A program made the translations under genes and the position numbers. The notes beneath the pieces were generated by a model. That model saw only the letters and a program-made list of their open reading frames with translations. It was not told the DNA's origin and searched no databases. 64,000 nucleotides of DNA. Source: JAHBNG01 sp039028975 (GTDB lineage: Bacteria > Chloroflexota > Anaerolineae > Caldilineales > Caldilineaceae). Of this stretch, positions 6,559-17,500 are shown piece after piece. How positions within the stretch are numbered: position 1 is the first letter of the stretch; every line of letters starts with the position of its first letter. The stretch spans positions 62,001-126,000 of the forward strand of contig JBCCHB010000020.1 of the NCBI GenBank assembly GCA_039028975.1. Reading direction: 5' to 3'.

Positions 6559-9500
6559 GTGACAACCACAACGACAATGACAACGGCCAATTCAATGAGC
6601 AGCTCAATGACCAGTTCAACAACCAGTTCTAATGCCGACACAACGGGTTCTGGCCAGCTAGTTCAAATCATTACCTCAACCGATCGGGTTGTGCGCAACC
6701 AGCCCCTTGAGAACATCTGCAATAAGTTGACGTTGGAAGAGCTCCTAGTCGAATGTCAAGAACTGGATCACTTTCGTCGTACGAGCGAAAATCTTTATGA
6801 GCAGGTAAGAGCACTCTTCTTTCTTTATGCCATCTACCGCTTCCACATTCCTCAAAAATCAGGTGTAGCTGTTCAGGGCAACATCCCCTTTGAGGGATAT
6901 ACCCACCTCCTGCGTCGTCGCTTTGAGGAATCGATTGACCTATTTTTGGAAACGGTAAATTTGTCGACAGAGAATACTCAGCTAGCCGCCTTGAGCGATG
7001 GCATCGCTAGTGCACTAGCCAGCGCTTACCATAGCCTAGCCTTCCAAACCTTGGCCGATCAGGTGCGACGCAGTGTTCGCTCCTCCAGAGGGAATCAGTG
7101 GATGTTTCGCACTGGCCATCCCTTTGATCACCCCTTACGGATTCGTCGCGAACTCCTTGCTCAGAACCATGAGAGTCCCATCATCAGTGATGCTCTCTTC
7201 CCGATTTTGACAGAAGCTACGCCTGTTCGCATGGATCTGACCCATAGTGGATGGAGTGATATCTTCTTTCTTGGTATGGACTTCCCTGAAGGTGCTCGTG
7301 TTCTAAACGTCTCAGTGAATCTAAGTGTTCGCCAGCCAGGACAAACAGAGTTCCAGGAACCCCAACCACCTATCGAAACCTATCTTCGGGTCATTGACCA
7401 GCCTATTCTACGCCTGGTCAGCGTTGATTTGGGGGCCACGGCAGAGATTGAAACGCTCGATGAGGTGTTTGATTTTGCCCGTGACTATCTGGGGTTGATC
7501 AAAGCCGCCGTGATTGCATCTGGCATTGTTCCGCCAGGAATGGAGGGGTGTGGACAGCTTCTATCCGAACTGCTTGAGCGGGTCATTGGGCCAGGTTATG
7601 GCTTAGAAATCGTTAGCAAAGTCAATGATATTCCCAAAGGCTCTCGCTTGGCTGTCTCGACTAACCTGCTGGCATCGTTAATTGCGCTCTGTATGCGCGC
7701 GACTGGACAGACTGAAGCACTTACGGGGCAATTAACGGAAGGTGAGCGACGGATTGTGGCCGCCCGGGCTATTCTCGGTGAATGGCTCGGTGGTTCAGGT
7801 GGTGGTTGGCAAGATTCGGGTGGTGTCTGGCCAGGAATGAAGTTGATTCAAGGTATAGAGGCCGCTGAAGGCGATCCCGAATGGGGCGTGGGCCGGGGGC
7901 GATTGTTGCCCAACCACTCTATCCTGTCTGAGGAAGATGTCTCTCTCCAAACTCGTCAGGCATTACAAGATAGCTTGGTGCTAGTTCATGGCGGCATGGC
8001 CCAGGATGTGGGACCAATTTTGGAGATGGTCACCGAAAAGTATTTGCTTCGCTCCCAGGCTGAATGGACTGGGCGGCAGGAAGCAATCCAGATCTATGAT
8101 CAGGTCATCCAGATTCTAAAGGATGGGAACGTGAAGGAGTTGGGGAAGGCCACCCATCGAAACTTTGATGGCCCAATTCAGACCATTATTCCGTGGGCAT
8201 CCAACTTATTTACAGAGACACTTATTGCACGGGCTAGGAAGGAGTTTGGTACTGACTTTTGGGGCTTTTGGATGCTGGGTGGTATGTCGGGTGGCGGTAT
8301 GGGCTTTATCTTTCATCCCAATCGCAAGGTAGAGGCTCAAGGTCGACTCCAAGAAATTATGAGCGAGACAAAAAAAGCACTTGAGCACGCAGTTCCTTTT
8401 GCTATGGAGCCGGTCGTCTATGACTTTACCATCAATGAGCGAGGAACCTACAGCACTCTACTTACAGGTCAAGAGGCACTGATGCCTGCTGGGTACTATA
8501 CACTTACGGTTCCCGGACTGTTACGGTACGAGCAGCGTGATCTGTCACCCTTCCGCCGCGCCGAGCTAAATTGCTTTGGTGTCGCTAGCCGCAATCAACC
8601 AGAGCTGTCCGGCATGGTTCAATCTCTCTTTGATCGGCTCTTACCCGGTAGTGATGGGGAGGATGCCATGACGGAGAGTCTGCCTAAGCTTCTAGAGTCT
8701 TATGGTTTTGATCGGGTTCAGCATGAGCAGATTCGTGGAGACCTGCGCAGCGGACGAATCGGGCTGGCCCAGAATCGGCTACCTGTACGAAGCAAAATCG
8801 AGGATGTTTCCGAGGGAGACGTCTATGATGCCACAGGAACACCCTCTAGGAATCTGATAGCCCAGGGTAAGCAAGCCATTTGTAATGGTGAAGTAGCAGT
8901 CGTATCGTTGGCTGGTGGTGCTGGCAGTCGTTGGACCCAGGGTGCTGGCGTGGTTAAGGCCCTTAACCCATTTGCAAAGTTAGGGGGTAGGCATCGCAAC
9001 TTTATTGAAGTCCATCTAGCCAAGAGTCGTCAAGTAGGCGAACGCTTTGGTACACCTCTGCCCCATGTGGTTACTACCAGCTATTTGACTCATGACCCGA
9101 TAAAACAGTATCTAGCCGCTCAGGAGAATTATCAATATCCTGGCACTCTCATTCTCTCCCATGGACGGGTTGTGGGGCTGCGCATGATTCCCACCACCCG
9201 CGATCTCCGCTTCGCCTGGGAAGAGACGCCTCAACAGCTACTTGATGAACAAGCACAAAAGGTACAGGAGAGTGCGCATGCGGCACTCATTCAGTGGGCG
9301 GAACAAGCGGGCGAAGGAAAAGACTACACCGATAATTTGCCCCATCAATGTTTGCACCCAGTTGGACACTGGTACGAAGTTCCCAATATGCTCCGAAATG
9401 GTGTGCTCTCTCAATTGCTGAAAGATCGGCCCCAGCTCAAAACGCTACTGGTTCACAACGTGGATACGCTTGGGGCAACTGTCACAGCAGAACTCCTTGG

Positions 9501-10014
9501 CCGCCATCTTCAATCTGGTGCAGCCATGACCACAGAAGTAATCACCCGTCGAATCGAAGATCGTGGAGGAGGGTTGGCTCGCATTGACGGTCAGTTAAGG
9601 CTTGTTGAAGGGTTGGCCTTGCCCCATGAGCGAGTGGAATTTGACCTGACCTACTACAACTCGGCTACTATGTGGATTGATATTGATCAGCTTCTTGCTG
9701 CCTTTGATTTAACCCGCCGGGATCTAGAAGATCAGGCCAAAGTGGCCACAGCAGTGCGAAACCTGGCTGCACGAATGCCAACTTATGTCACTCTAAAGGA
9801 TGTGAAGAAACGTTGGGGCAAAGGACAAGAAGACATCTTCCCAGTGGCCCAATTCGAGAAGCTTTGGGGTGATATGACATTGCTGCCTGAACTGAACTGC
9901 CAATTTATGGCTGTACCGAGACGTCGAGGGCAACAGCTAAAAGAGGTTGCTCAGCTGGATGGTTGGCTACGGGACGGGTCTGCAACGTATGTGGAGAGTC
10001 TCTGCCTATGGTAA
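6559..10014 (+). CDS. Fusion of GHMP-type sugar kinase and UDP-sugar pyrophosphorylase
   Basis: This is a very large cytoplasmic protein of about 1,151 residues. After a Thr/Ser-rich N-terminus, a GHMP kinase region starts near residue 225 with DLTHSGWSDIFF. It continues with a phosphate-binding loop (KGSRLAVSTNLLASLIAL), GGWQDSGGVWPGMKL near 415 and GGMSGGGMGFIF near 575. From about residue 780 there is a UDPGP-type pyrophosphorylase: LAGGAGSRWTQGAGVVKALN for nucleotide binding, NVDTLGA near 970 and NSATMWIDIDQLL. Together it could phosphorylate a free sugar at C1 and then make the NDP-sugar, like bacteroidal FKP but with domain order reversed. The GTG at 6559 is preferred over TTG 6553 because TAGGAG is eight bases upstream. 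The kinase loop departs from the usual GSGLGSS, so its activity needs testing. Confidence 0.8.
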   Translation: MTTTTTMTTANSMSSSMTSSTTSSNADTTGSGQLVQIITSTDRVVRNQPLENICNKLTLEELLVECQELDHFRRTSENLYEQVRALFFLYAIYRFHIPQKSGVAVQGNIPFEGYTHLLRRRFEESIDLFLETVNLSTENTQLAALSDGIASALASAYHSLAFQTLADQVRRSVRSSRGNQWMFRTGHPFDHPLRIRRELLAQNHESPIISDALFPILTEATPVRMDLTHSGWSDIFFLGMDFPEGARVLNVSVNLSVRQPGQTEFQEPQPPIETYLRVIDQPILRLVSVDLGATAEIETLDEVFDFARDYLGLIKAAVIASGIVPPGMEGCGQLLSELLERVIGPGYGLEIVSKVNDIPKGSRLAVSTNLLASLIALCMRATGQTEALTGQLTEGERRIVAARAILGEWLGGSGGGWQDSGGVWPGMKLIQGIEAAEGDPEWGVGRGRLLPNHSILSEEDVSLQTRQALQDSLVLVHGGMAQDVGPILEMVTEKYLLRSQAEWTGRQEAIQIYDQVIQILKDGNVKELGKATHRNFDGPIQTIIPWASNLFTETLIARARKEFGTDFWGFWMLGGMSGGGMGFIFHPNRKVEAQGRLQEIMSETKKALEHAVPFAMEPVVYDFTINERGTYSTLLTGQEALMPAGYYTLTVPGLLRYEQRDLSPFRRAELNCFGVASRNQPELSGMVQSLFDRLLPGSDGEDAMTESLPKLLESYGFDRVQHEQIRGDLRSGRIGLAQNRLPVRSKIEDVSEGDVYDATGTPSRNLIAQGKQAICNGEVAVVSLAGGAGSRWTQGAGVVKALNPFAKLGGRHRNFIEVHLAKSRQVGERFGTPLPHVVTTSYLTHDPIKQYLAAQENYQYPGTLILSHGRVVGLRMIPTTRDLRFAWEETPQQLLDEQAQKVQESAHAALIQWAEQAGEGKDYTDNLPHQCLHPVGHWYEVPNMLRNGVLSQLLKDRPQLKTLLVHNVDTLGATVTAELLGRHLQSGAAMTTEVITRRIEDRGGGLARIDGQLRLVEGLALPHERVEFDLTYYNSATMWIDIDQLLAAFDLTRRDLEDQAKVATAVRNLAARMPTYVTLKDVKKRWGKGQEDIFPVAQFEKLWGDMTLLPELNCQFMAVPRRRGQQLKEVAQLDGWLRDGSATYVESLCLW

Positions 10015-10050
10015 GCATTCAGCGGTAAGAATCAGTGGATAGTGGATGCG

Positions 10051-10078
10051 CTAGGGTAAACGTCCTGCTAAACCCTAG
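10051..10078. terminator. Inverted repeat after the kinase fusion, possible terminator
   Basis: CTAGGGT (10051-10057) and ACCCTAG (10072-10078) form a seven-base stem with a 14-base loop, 36 bases after the preceding stop. There is no T-run after it, so an intrinsic terminator is only a possibility. The rest of the gap to the sigma factor gene at 10269 holds no convincing gene. Confidence 0.3.
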
Positions 10079-10268
10079 AACATCACTATCCCTTCATCCA
10101 CCAACTTCCTCTTCAACGATTGTTCAACGGACACCATGCTATCCTTCAACCAACAGTTCTCATTATTTCCTAGGTTGAGGCGGCAAAATCCTCCGTTGCT
10201 CCAGACATTGCTGGCCACTTCATCCACAGTTCATCTATCGTCCATCTGCTGATTGAAGGAGACCACAC

Positions 10269-10916
10269 ATGTGTAAAAAAACTCACCGAACAAGCGCCCA
10301 GTGGATTGCAGAACTTCGAGGCAACCTCGGGCCATTTCCTCAGCACGAAGCCCACTACGATCTATCTGCCTATCTTTATGTTGTCCTTTCAAATCAATTG
10401 ACTACGCGGCGATCTTCTCTTCCTCGGATTGCTACCCTTCATTCTCAGGAGATCAATTGCCTAATTGAAGATTTCCTTCAGTCGTTTATGTTAAAAATGA
10501 CTCAAAACGACTATGCACTGTTAGACAAATTTAGTGGTACGGGTCGCTTCCTGGCTTGGGCCGCTCAGGTATCCATTAACATGATGATGTCGGAAATGCG
10601 TAAGGTAGAATGGCGCAACCAGTCGCTTTCCAGCGAGAAAATATATGTTGATAGCGAGACGGTTATGCCCGAGATAGAAGCCATGCGTTCGGACCTGGCA
10701 GAAGGAATTGACGAGAGCCTGGCCCACTTACCCGAACGCTACCAGCAGGCACTTCGGCGTTGTATCATGAATGGCGATTGTGCCAAAGATGTGGCCGAAG
10801 ATCTGGGGATTAGCCAAAACGCGGTGAACATTCTTGTCTATCGTGCCAAAAAAGCTATGAGAAAGCAACTCAAAAGGCGGGGCATTGGGCCAGAGGCGTT
10901 AACTGTTTTTGCCTGA
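10269..10916 (+). CDS. RNA polymerase sigma factor, ECF type
   Basis: This 215-residue protein has the two domains of an ECF sigma factor. Region 2 spans about residues 60-115 (IEDFLQSFMLKMTQNDYALL, then FLAWAAQVSINMMMSEMR). Region 4 is near 150-205, with LPERYQQALRRCIMNG and the helix-turn-helix DVAEDLGISQNAVNILVYRA. It would direct RNA polymerase to a stress or envelope regulon. No anti-sigma factor lies next to it. The ATG follows GAAGGAG about nine bases upstream. Its 3' end overlaps the converging NUDIX gene by 18 bases. Confidence 0.85.
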   Translation: MCKKTHRTSAQWIAELRGNLGPFPQHEAHYDLSAYLYVVLSNQLTTRRSSLPRIATLHSQEINCLIEDFLQSFMLKMTQNDYALLDKFSGTGRFLAWAAQVSINMMMSEMRKVEWRNQSLSSEKIYVDSETVMPEIEAMRSDLAEGIDESLAHLPERYQQALRRCIMNGDCAKDVAEDLGISQNAVNILVYRAKKAMRKQLKRRGIGPEALTVFA

Positions 10917-11393
10917 ACAGCAGATCACAACCGGTCTAATATGGTTGCTAACTTCCTGGAGAAGTATCAATTGCGAACGGGGTAGTTCGCGGGGCAATTG
11001 GTCCAATTCAAAAAATTGAGCGTCCACTACTTCATCCATATCCAGATTTAGCTCTCCACCACGCCAGTTAGCTAGAAAGTAAGCCTCTAGGCGCAACTGA
11101 AAGCCGCTCTTTATCTGAAGTAGAGAGGCAACTTCCACCTGATAGCCCGTCTCTTCGTAAACTTCGCGAGCCAAGGTCTCCTCTAGTGTTTCACCACTAT
11201 TGGCGTATCCACTGGGCAATCCCCACATCATTTCGGGCGGCCGATAGCGATGCCTCAAGAGAAGTATGCGTCGCTGGTCGTCCAAAATGACGCCAGCCAC
11301 ACCAATGATAAATTTGTTGTGCATAAACCAGAGAAGGCGCCACTGTAGCCAGCCTCGGAGGGAGAGGAAGAGTTTTGAAAGCAACGTGTGCAT
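10899..11393 (-). CDS. NUDIX hydrolase
   Basis: This 164-residue protein contains a complete Nudix box, GYANSGETLEETLAREVYEETGY, with the key R-E-x2-E-E residues that bind magnesium. The preceding strand IIGVAGVILDDQRRILLLRH and MWGLPSG are typical. It hydrolyses a nucleoside diphosphate linked to another group, substrate unknown. The ATG at 11393 is preferred because the longer frame would run into the end of the neighbouring gene at 11416. The N-terminus (LLSKLFLSLRGWLQWRLLWF) is hydrophobic and aromatic, perhaps a membrane-associating helix. It is the last of three closely spaced genes after signal peptidase and the AI-2E/HAD fusion. Confidence 0.88.
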   Translation of the reverse strand: MHTLLSKLFLSLRGWLQWRLLWFMHNKFIIGVAGVILDDQRRILLLRHRYRPPEMMWGLPSGYANSGETLEETLAREVYEETGYQVEVASLLQIKSGFQLRLEAYFLANWRGGELNLDMDEVVDAQFFELDQLPRELPRSQLILLQEVSNHIRPVVICCSGKNS

Positions 11394-11415
11394 GAGATTC
11401 GTACTCGGGTGTTCC

Positions 11416-13188
11416 CTAAAGCCACTCATACAGCTCCACAGACTGCTCCAAAATAATATCTGCCTCTTCCAAATTTCGACGACTACCAAGCCCACTTAAG
11501 ATTCCGGCAGTAGCCATCTGGACAGCACGTCCTGAGCGAAGATTCACGTCCGTATCGCTAACCACAAGCAAAGCATCAGGCTCTAAATCAAGTTGTTTCG
11601 CAGCTTGCAGGAGTCCCTCGCCGTGAGGCATCAAATTGCGCACATCATCCCGGGTGACAATGCTCTCGAAAAATTCACGGCCCAAATCATATTTGCTTAA
11701 AAAATTTTCCACTGTAGCACGGCTACGGGTAGAGACAATCGCCATCTGATATCGAGGCTTCAACTCCTGAAGGATGTCAGTAACGTGGGGTAATGCGTTC
11801 AACCGTTCGGCTGAGGCATACCCGCGAATTCTGTTGAAATAGGGCATGACGCGCTCTAGATCAGATACCAGTTGAATCCGAATAAGCTGGCTAATCAGAA
11901 AGTTAACAGGTCCCTCGAGAAGAATCATTAGCTGGCGCATAGCGATCTTACGCCCTTCGGGGCCAATTATTCGATCGGCCCAGTGATATTTTTCTGAAAC
12001 TTTATCTAGTAGACCTAAGTCAAGCTCAGTAAGGGTACCATCTAGATCAAAAATGATGCCTTCAATTTTCCGACCTGCAATCAGGCCGCGAATCCTTACA
12101 CCGCTTTGAGCTGTAGTAACCTCCTCAAATGGTTCTAGATCCTGCAGTTTACGATAAACATAGGAAAGGAGAATGCGAACGCTTGCCAGCACAGGTGTTG
12201 CTAATAGTACACCCAACAGACCAAAGACGAGCGCACCACTGATAATACCGATGAAGGTGATGGCCGGATGAAGCTGCACGCGCCCACCAACAAGCCGTGG
12301 GATCAAGACAATAGTTTCATATTGGGCAATGATCGCGTAAATAATCAGGACGACTACCGCAAACGAAAATCCCTCTAGCCCAAGCCAGGTTGATTGGCTG
12401 AAAAAGGCTACCAACACACCAATTGTTCCACTGAATCCAGGCCCAACAGTGGGCAAGAATTCCATGGTTCCTGCGAGCAAGGCCAACCCCCCGGCATTGG
12501 GCATACCTACAACAGAGAGCGCGAACCATGTCAATATACCAACCACGAAAGCCAGTACTAGTTGCCCTCTTAAAAACGCACTCCAAACTGTCCCCAACTG
12601 CTGGGCTAGACGCCGAACATCTTCCTGATATTCCGTGGGAATCTGTTCCATAACAAAACGTTGCAGTTTATATATATCCTTTAGAATCCAGAAATTAAGG
12701 ACTAGGATGTATATCAATGTTAGAATCCGCGAAGTAACTTCGCGCACAACAGAAAAGGGATTGGTAGGCAGTACAGCCAGGAGATTCCCCAATAGCCCAG
12801 CTGCATCCTGCATGAGATCTCCAACAGGCAGCGTTAAATTGCCAAATTGAAGAATACCTGAGCCGGGGTTCTGTAAATTGGTAACAAGCTGTTCTAACGT
12901 GCCTTGTAAGGATTCCCAAAGGGCCAAGATGCGGGAAAAGAAGAGGGCTGGTGTTAAAGCCAGAAGCAAAATGAGGGTTATGTAGATTAGCGCTACAATT
13001 GCACTGCGTGGCCACCCTGTACGACTCTGGATCCAGTTAACAGGATAGCTGAGAATAAAGGCTAGCAAAAACGTAACAATTGTCGGTGCAATCATTACGC
13101 GAAAAACAACAAGCAACCCAATGGCCATTAGAGCCAAGGCTGCAATCACAACGATTTTGGTTACGTTACTCCAACGGCGTGAATTCAA
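11416..13188 (-). CDS. AI-2E family transporter fused to a HAD hydrolase
   Basis: Residues 1-350 of this 590-residue protein form an AI-2E/PerM-type membrane protein. It has about eight hydrophobic segments, a central soluble stretch and the family motif region FLPTVGPGFSGTIGVLVAFF. From about residue 378 a HAD phosphatase follows: IIFDLDGTLTEL (nucleophile and acid aspartates), AIVSTRS (motif II serine) and VVSDTDVN near 543 (acidic motif IV). The two parts are in one continuous frame with no stop between, so this appears to be a real fusion. Start: a TTG at 13188 is one base after the signal peptidase stop; the true start could be slightly downstream. What the phosphatase does for the transporter is unknown. 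Confidence 0.85.
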   Translation of the reverse strand: MNSRRWSNVTKIVVIAALALMAIGLLVVFRVMIAPTIVTFLLAFILSYPVNWIQSRTGWPRSAIVALIYITLILLLALTPALFFSRILALWESLQGTLEQLVTNLQNPGSGILQFGNLTLPVGDLMQDAAGLLGNLLAVLPTNPFSVVREVTSRILTLIYILVLNFWILKDIYKLQRFVMEQIPTEYQEDVRRLAQQLGTVWSAFLRGQLVLAFVVGILTWFALSVVGMPNAGGLALLAGTMEFLPTVGPGFSGTIGVLVAFFSQSTWLGLEGFSFAVVVLIIYAIIAQYETIVLIPRLVGGRVQLHPAITFIGIISGALVFGLLGVLLATPVLASVRILLSYVYRKLQDLEPFEEVTTAQSGVRIRGLIAGRKIEGIIFDLDGTLTELDLGLLDKVSEKYHWADRIIGPEGRKIAMRQLMILLEGPVNFLISQLIRIQLVSDLERVMPYFNRIRGYASAERLNALPHVTDILQELKPRYQMAIVSTRSRATVENFLSKYDLGREFFESIVTRDDVRNLMPHGEGLLQAAKQLDLEPDALLVVSDTDVNLRSGRAVQMATAGILSGLGSRRNLEEADIILEQSVELYEWL

Positions 13189-13189
13189 C

Positions 13190-13852
13190 TTAAAATAGTC
13201 TAAACTGATTTATGGGCCAATACCGAAGCCATACACGCCCAATAATATGCTCGCGTTTGATAGAGCCAAAAACTCTACTATCATTACTATTTGTACGATT
13301 ATCACCTAAAACAAAGTAGCTAAGTGGCCCTAGCGTGATGGGAGATGTATCATAATCCGACAAATTATGCCGAAACCCTTCATCTAATTTTAGGCCATTT
13401 ATATAAACGATGCCGCTATGAATCTCTACTGTTTCGCCAGGCAGGCCAATAATTCGTTTAACCAACATTTCATTCATGGTAGGAATGTTCAATACAACGA
13501 TATCGTTTCTTTGCGGTACCCGAAACCGATAGCTCAATTTGTCAATGATTAAGCGTTGATATTCAGATAGATTCGGCTCCATACTCCGCCCATATACAAC
13601 AGTTGCCTGAGCCAAGAAAAGATGAATCACCAGAGCCAAAACCAAGGCAGGCAAAACGACCTGTAAAATTTCTCTGAAGACTGCGCCTACAGAAAGCGTA
13701 TAAACCGGATCCTGCCTGTCGTTTTTTTCTTCTGCCATGGACGTAGCTGAACAAAGCATAACCTCTGAAGGCCCGCTATGGTTGCTCGCACCTGGAGACA
13801 TCGATGGAACGCGAGATACCATATAGTGGCCCTCCCTTTCAGATTTCCGCAT
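13190..13852 (-). CDS. lepB: Signal peptidase I
   Basis: This 220-residue membrane protease removes signal peptides from exported proteins. One membrane segment (LQVVLPALVLALVIHLFLA, residues 63-81) is followed by the serine-box GRSMEPNL with Ser90. The lysine-box VKRIIGLPGE has Lys132, and LGDNRTNSNDSR is box E. The cytoplasmic N-terminus of about 60 residues is long and polar; starts at residues 11 or 18 are also possible. It is the first gene of a minus-strand group with the AI-2E/HAD fusion (one-base gap) and the NUDIX gene. Confidence 0.93.
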   Translation of the reverse strand: MRKSEREGHYMVSRVPSMSPGASNHSGPSEVMLCSATSMAEEKNDRQDPVYTLSVGAVFREILQVVLPALVLALVIHLFLAQATVVYGRSMEPNLSEYQRLIIDKLSYRFRVPQRNDIVVLNIPTMNEMLVKRIIGLPGETVEIHSGIVYINGLKLDEGFRHNLSDYDTSPITLGPLSYFVLGDNRTNSNDSRVFGSIKREHIIGRVWLRYWPINQFRLF

Positions 13853-14534
13853 GTAATACTCCTCAATTCATACAAAAGGCCCGAAGTTAGTATATCTTTA
13901 GTCAAACAGATACACAAAACTGGATGAAGTATTTCATTCTTTTAGTCGTGTTTATAAATTGGCATTATTATGTATATCAGGATATACTTATACTTTAAAA
14001 TAGCTCATCTCCCGGGTGTACGTGGATGAAATTCTCTAAGTCTACTACACTATTTGCCTTGGTAGCTACTCAGGCTATTCGCGTAGTCTTTTGGTTACAT
14101 TTAGTTATAGCTCCACAGCTAATCATACTGAAATGTTCATTCCGTACATTTATGGTAGATAGGTTAATTTTCAGAATTGGGGAAGAGCTTTTTTCCAGAC
14201 TAAGACTTTTACAGATACTCGCAATTCCATTCAGTGTCTGAAATATATATATAGTTCATAGGTAGTCTGAACCAATTCCTTAGTTTATCCATCGTAGCAC
14301 ATCCCCTGTCCCGTACATACCTTGTAAGTGATGACCAGCCTATTCGTCAATTGTAACGTAGGAATGATCGTAACTCTGAACTACTAATTGAGCTGAACAG
14401 TACCTGCTTTAAGTATAGTGGTCACTGCCATAGAGTAAACCTGAGTGTTAGTCATTAAAAAATATTGTTTCGTCTATTGGCACAGTGTATTTACATCCAA
14501 CAATTATACTAGGTAATTGGCCGCATTCTCTAAG
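13853..14534. other. AT-rich intergenic region between divergent genes
   Basis: About 680 bases separate signal peptidase (minus) from the GH3-like gene (plus). The stretch is markedly A/T-rich and contains TATA-like sequences on both strands. A 71-codon open frame at 14026-14241 has no ribosome site and no family resemblance, and is not called. I see no repeat copy or RNA gene here. It probably holds the promoters of both flanking genes. Confidence 0.5.
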
Positions 14535-17500
14535 ATGTCCTTTGTTCGAATTGTCCGCCTTATCATCTGTATAACGTTTCTGTTTAACTTTCTTGTTCCA
14601 CAGAAATTTCTTCTAGGTCAGAGTGAAAATCTGACCCCAGTACTTACGCCTACGCCACAATCAGAGCCGTCTCCCAACGTCACACCATCTCCGCCAACAC
14701 CAGAGCTTCTTGAAGAAATTATAACTTCATTAGCTGCTCAATATTTAGAGCAATCCTTGGAAGTATATATCGAGCAGTATATCGAGCAATACATTGCTCA
14801 GATGAGCGTCGCAGATAAGATTGGTCAACTCTTTATTGTCGCCTTTGAAGGAAATGATGTAAGTCCTACAAGCGACATTAGCAATCTGATTCATACCTTT
14901 CGGATTGGCGGTGTAGTAATAAGTCCCCGCAACCGCAATTTTGATAATAGTCGTTCTGCTCAAGAGGATGCCGTTACCCAAGTCACCCGATTAACCAATC
15001 AGCTACAAGCCTTAAGTTATGGCAAAGAGTGGGATGCCGAATTCGATGTGCAGAGTGAAGCATTTACATCAACGGTCTCATCCTGGGTTAGAGCACCTAT
15101 CACTAGCTCGGCGATAATCTCAGCCAGCACCTCTTTTAACCCGCCAACATTGCCTCTCTTTATTGCCGTTGAACAAGCTGGAGATGGTCTTTCAAGGGAA
15201 GGCCTGCCTGATACAGCACTGCGGCTTGGATTTACCGAACTCCCTTCCCCATTGGCCTTAGGCGCGACCTGGGATCCGGAGTTAACCCAAGAAGTTGGAA
15301 AAATTGTAGGGCAGGAGCTGGAAGCGGTTGGTGTCAATATGCTGCTAGGCCCTTATTTAGATGTCGTTAGGGAGGCACCCACAGGGAGTGTCAGCTCGCT
15401 GGGTGTTTATTCATTCGGCGGTGATCCAGAATGGGTAGGTAAGATGGGGCGTGCTTATATTAAAGGGGTACATGAAGGCGGTAGTGGGAGAGTCATTACC
15501 ATCGCGCGGCAATTTCCTGGTGAAGGTGATAGTGACAGATTACCGTATGAAGAGATTGCCACAATTCAAAGCACGATTGAGGAGCTACGTCGCTATAACT
15601 TTCCTCCATTTCTGGCAGCCATGACCGATCGTTCAGGCATTGCTACCGATGAAGCTGTTACAGATGGCATGATGTCCAGCCACATGTACTTCAGTGCCTT
15701 GCAAGGAGATTTCGAACCCTTTAGCGCTTTCAGAGACCTTCAGGATGAAATAGAGCCTCCTCCTGAAGCCAGTGCAAAGGAATTGTGGAGCCGCAAAAAT
15801 GAGTTTTGGCGCCCCACCTATGAGGTATGGCGCGCCAGTGGGCTTATGATGACGAGTGGGCTGGATACACCAGCGATTCGCCGTATTTATAAAGAGCCAG
15901 ATAGAGACTTTACATTTGTTAGTCCAGCAAGTGAAGCCTTTGATGCAGGACACGACTTGCTCTATTTATCCCATTTTAGTAGTGAGGACTCTTGGGAAGT
16001 TCAAAAACAAAACATTAAAGATGTTGTTACATATTTCCAAAGACGATATGAAACCAGAGAAGGATTTTCTGATAGCGTAGAGCAATCTGTGTACCGGATC
16101 TTGCGTGCTAAGCTGCGAATGTATCACATTGATGATGCTATTGCCGAGCAGTTGAATGAGGTTGTGCGTCAAATTATACGTGCTAATCTACAATTGTATA
16201 TCGCTGATAGCACGCAGATAGGGCAAAATGATGACAATGAAGAACCACCGGGCAGTCAACCAATTATTGTTGAGTCATCTGTACCGATTACTGCTTCAAT
16301 TTCACCTATAACGACAACAGATTTTATCGTATCGAGCTCCCTGGTAACAGAAGTTGTTAAAAGCACTCAGATTAGCAATACCCTTTCCTTCTCTATCCCT
16401 CTTGAGTCTGTCTTGATTGCTAAAAACCCGTACTTGACACTTGCAAATGATGTAAAGGCAGCTTCTCGTGAAACAATTCGCCAAGTTGCTGCTAAATCGA
16501 TAACCCTTATCCTTCCTGATCCGACGGGTGAGACAGATCCGCTACCAGAGTCTCCGAAAGATACGAAAAAGTTACTCATTATTACAGACAATGCCCTGTA
16601 CAACGAATGCAAACAGTGCATTTCTGAAGACAGCGAATGCAAAAAGAATCGATGTACGCCTGAAAACCTAGTCGCACCCGAAGAGATCCAAAACATTATT
16701 CTTCGTCTATATGGAGATGAAGGAGATCAATTGATCCGTGCGGAGATAAAGAGTGTAACCTTTGAGGATCTAGAGAAGTTTCTTGATGCGGCTGAAGAAG
16801 AAGCCACAGCATCGGAAAGCGAACCCGTGGCAACCATTCAGCCTGATTCAGGTCCCCCTCCGTCTGAAATTGATGCCGTTACGGTAAATCAGGAGGTAAC
16901 TCCTACAGCCGAAGCCGAAGCCGATGCAGTCACCGAAGAACTAAAGAATCCATCACTACGCGTAAAACCTGAAGATCTAGAAGGTGAAGGATGGATTATC
17001 TTTGCCATGCTTGATATCGTTGAGGAACGTCCAGGCAGCGACGTGATAAAACGATTTTTGCGTGAACAGAATGAACAGCTAAGCGATAAGAACGTGGTCG
17101 TATTTGCCCTGAACGCACCATACTTCCTAGACGGAACAGAAGCTAGCCGGTTGGACCTTTATTTGGGCGTCAACAGCAAAATTGGACCTTTTCTAGACGT
17201 AGCCGTACGTACTCTCTTTAAAGACGGTTCGTTTGCAAACCCTCAGGGCAATGCGCCAGTCAATGTGCCGGGTACGCGCTATAGCAATTTATCTTTACGC
17301 CTATTACCATACTATCCTAATCCGGAATTACTGCCTGTTCCTATTCAGGTATTTGTAGGCGATGAATTGATTGCGGAACGGCCTAGTGAGGATATAGAGA
17401 GTAATGGTATTGTTACTATCTCCTCCGATGAGGCGTTATCTGTAAGAGTCTATGATATTCGCGATCGCAACGACAATATTGTCAAAGATACCACACAAAT

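Noticed and set aside
11394..11495. N-terminal extension of the NUDIX protein
   Set aside because: It would overlap the end of the AI-2E/HAD gene; the ATG at 11393 is sufficient for the whole domain.
14026..14241. 71-codon open frame in the A/T-rich gap
   Set aside because: No ribosome site, no recognisable family, and composition typical of A/T-rich non-coding DNA.
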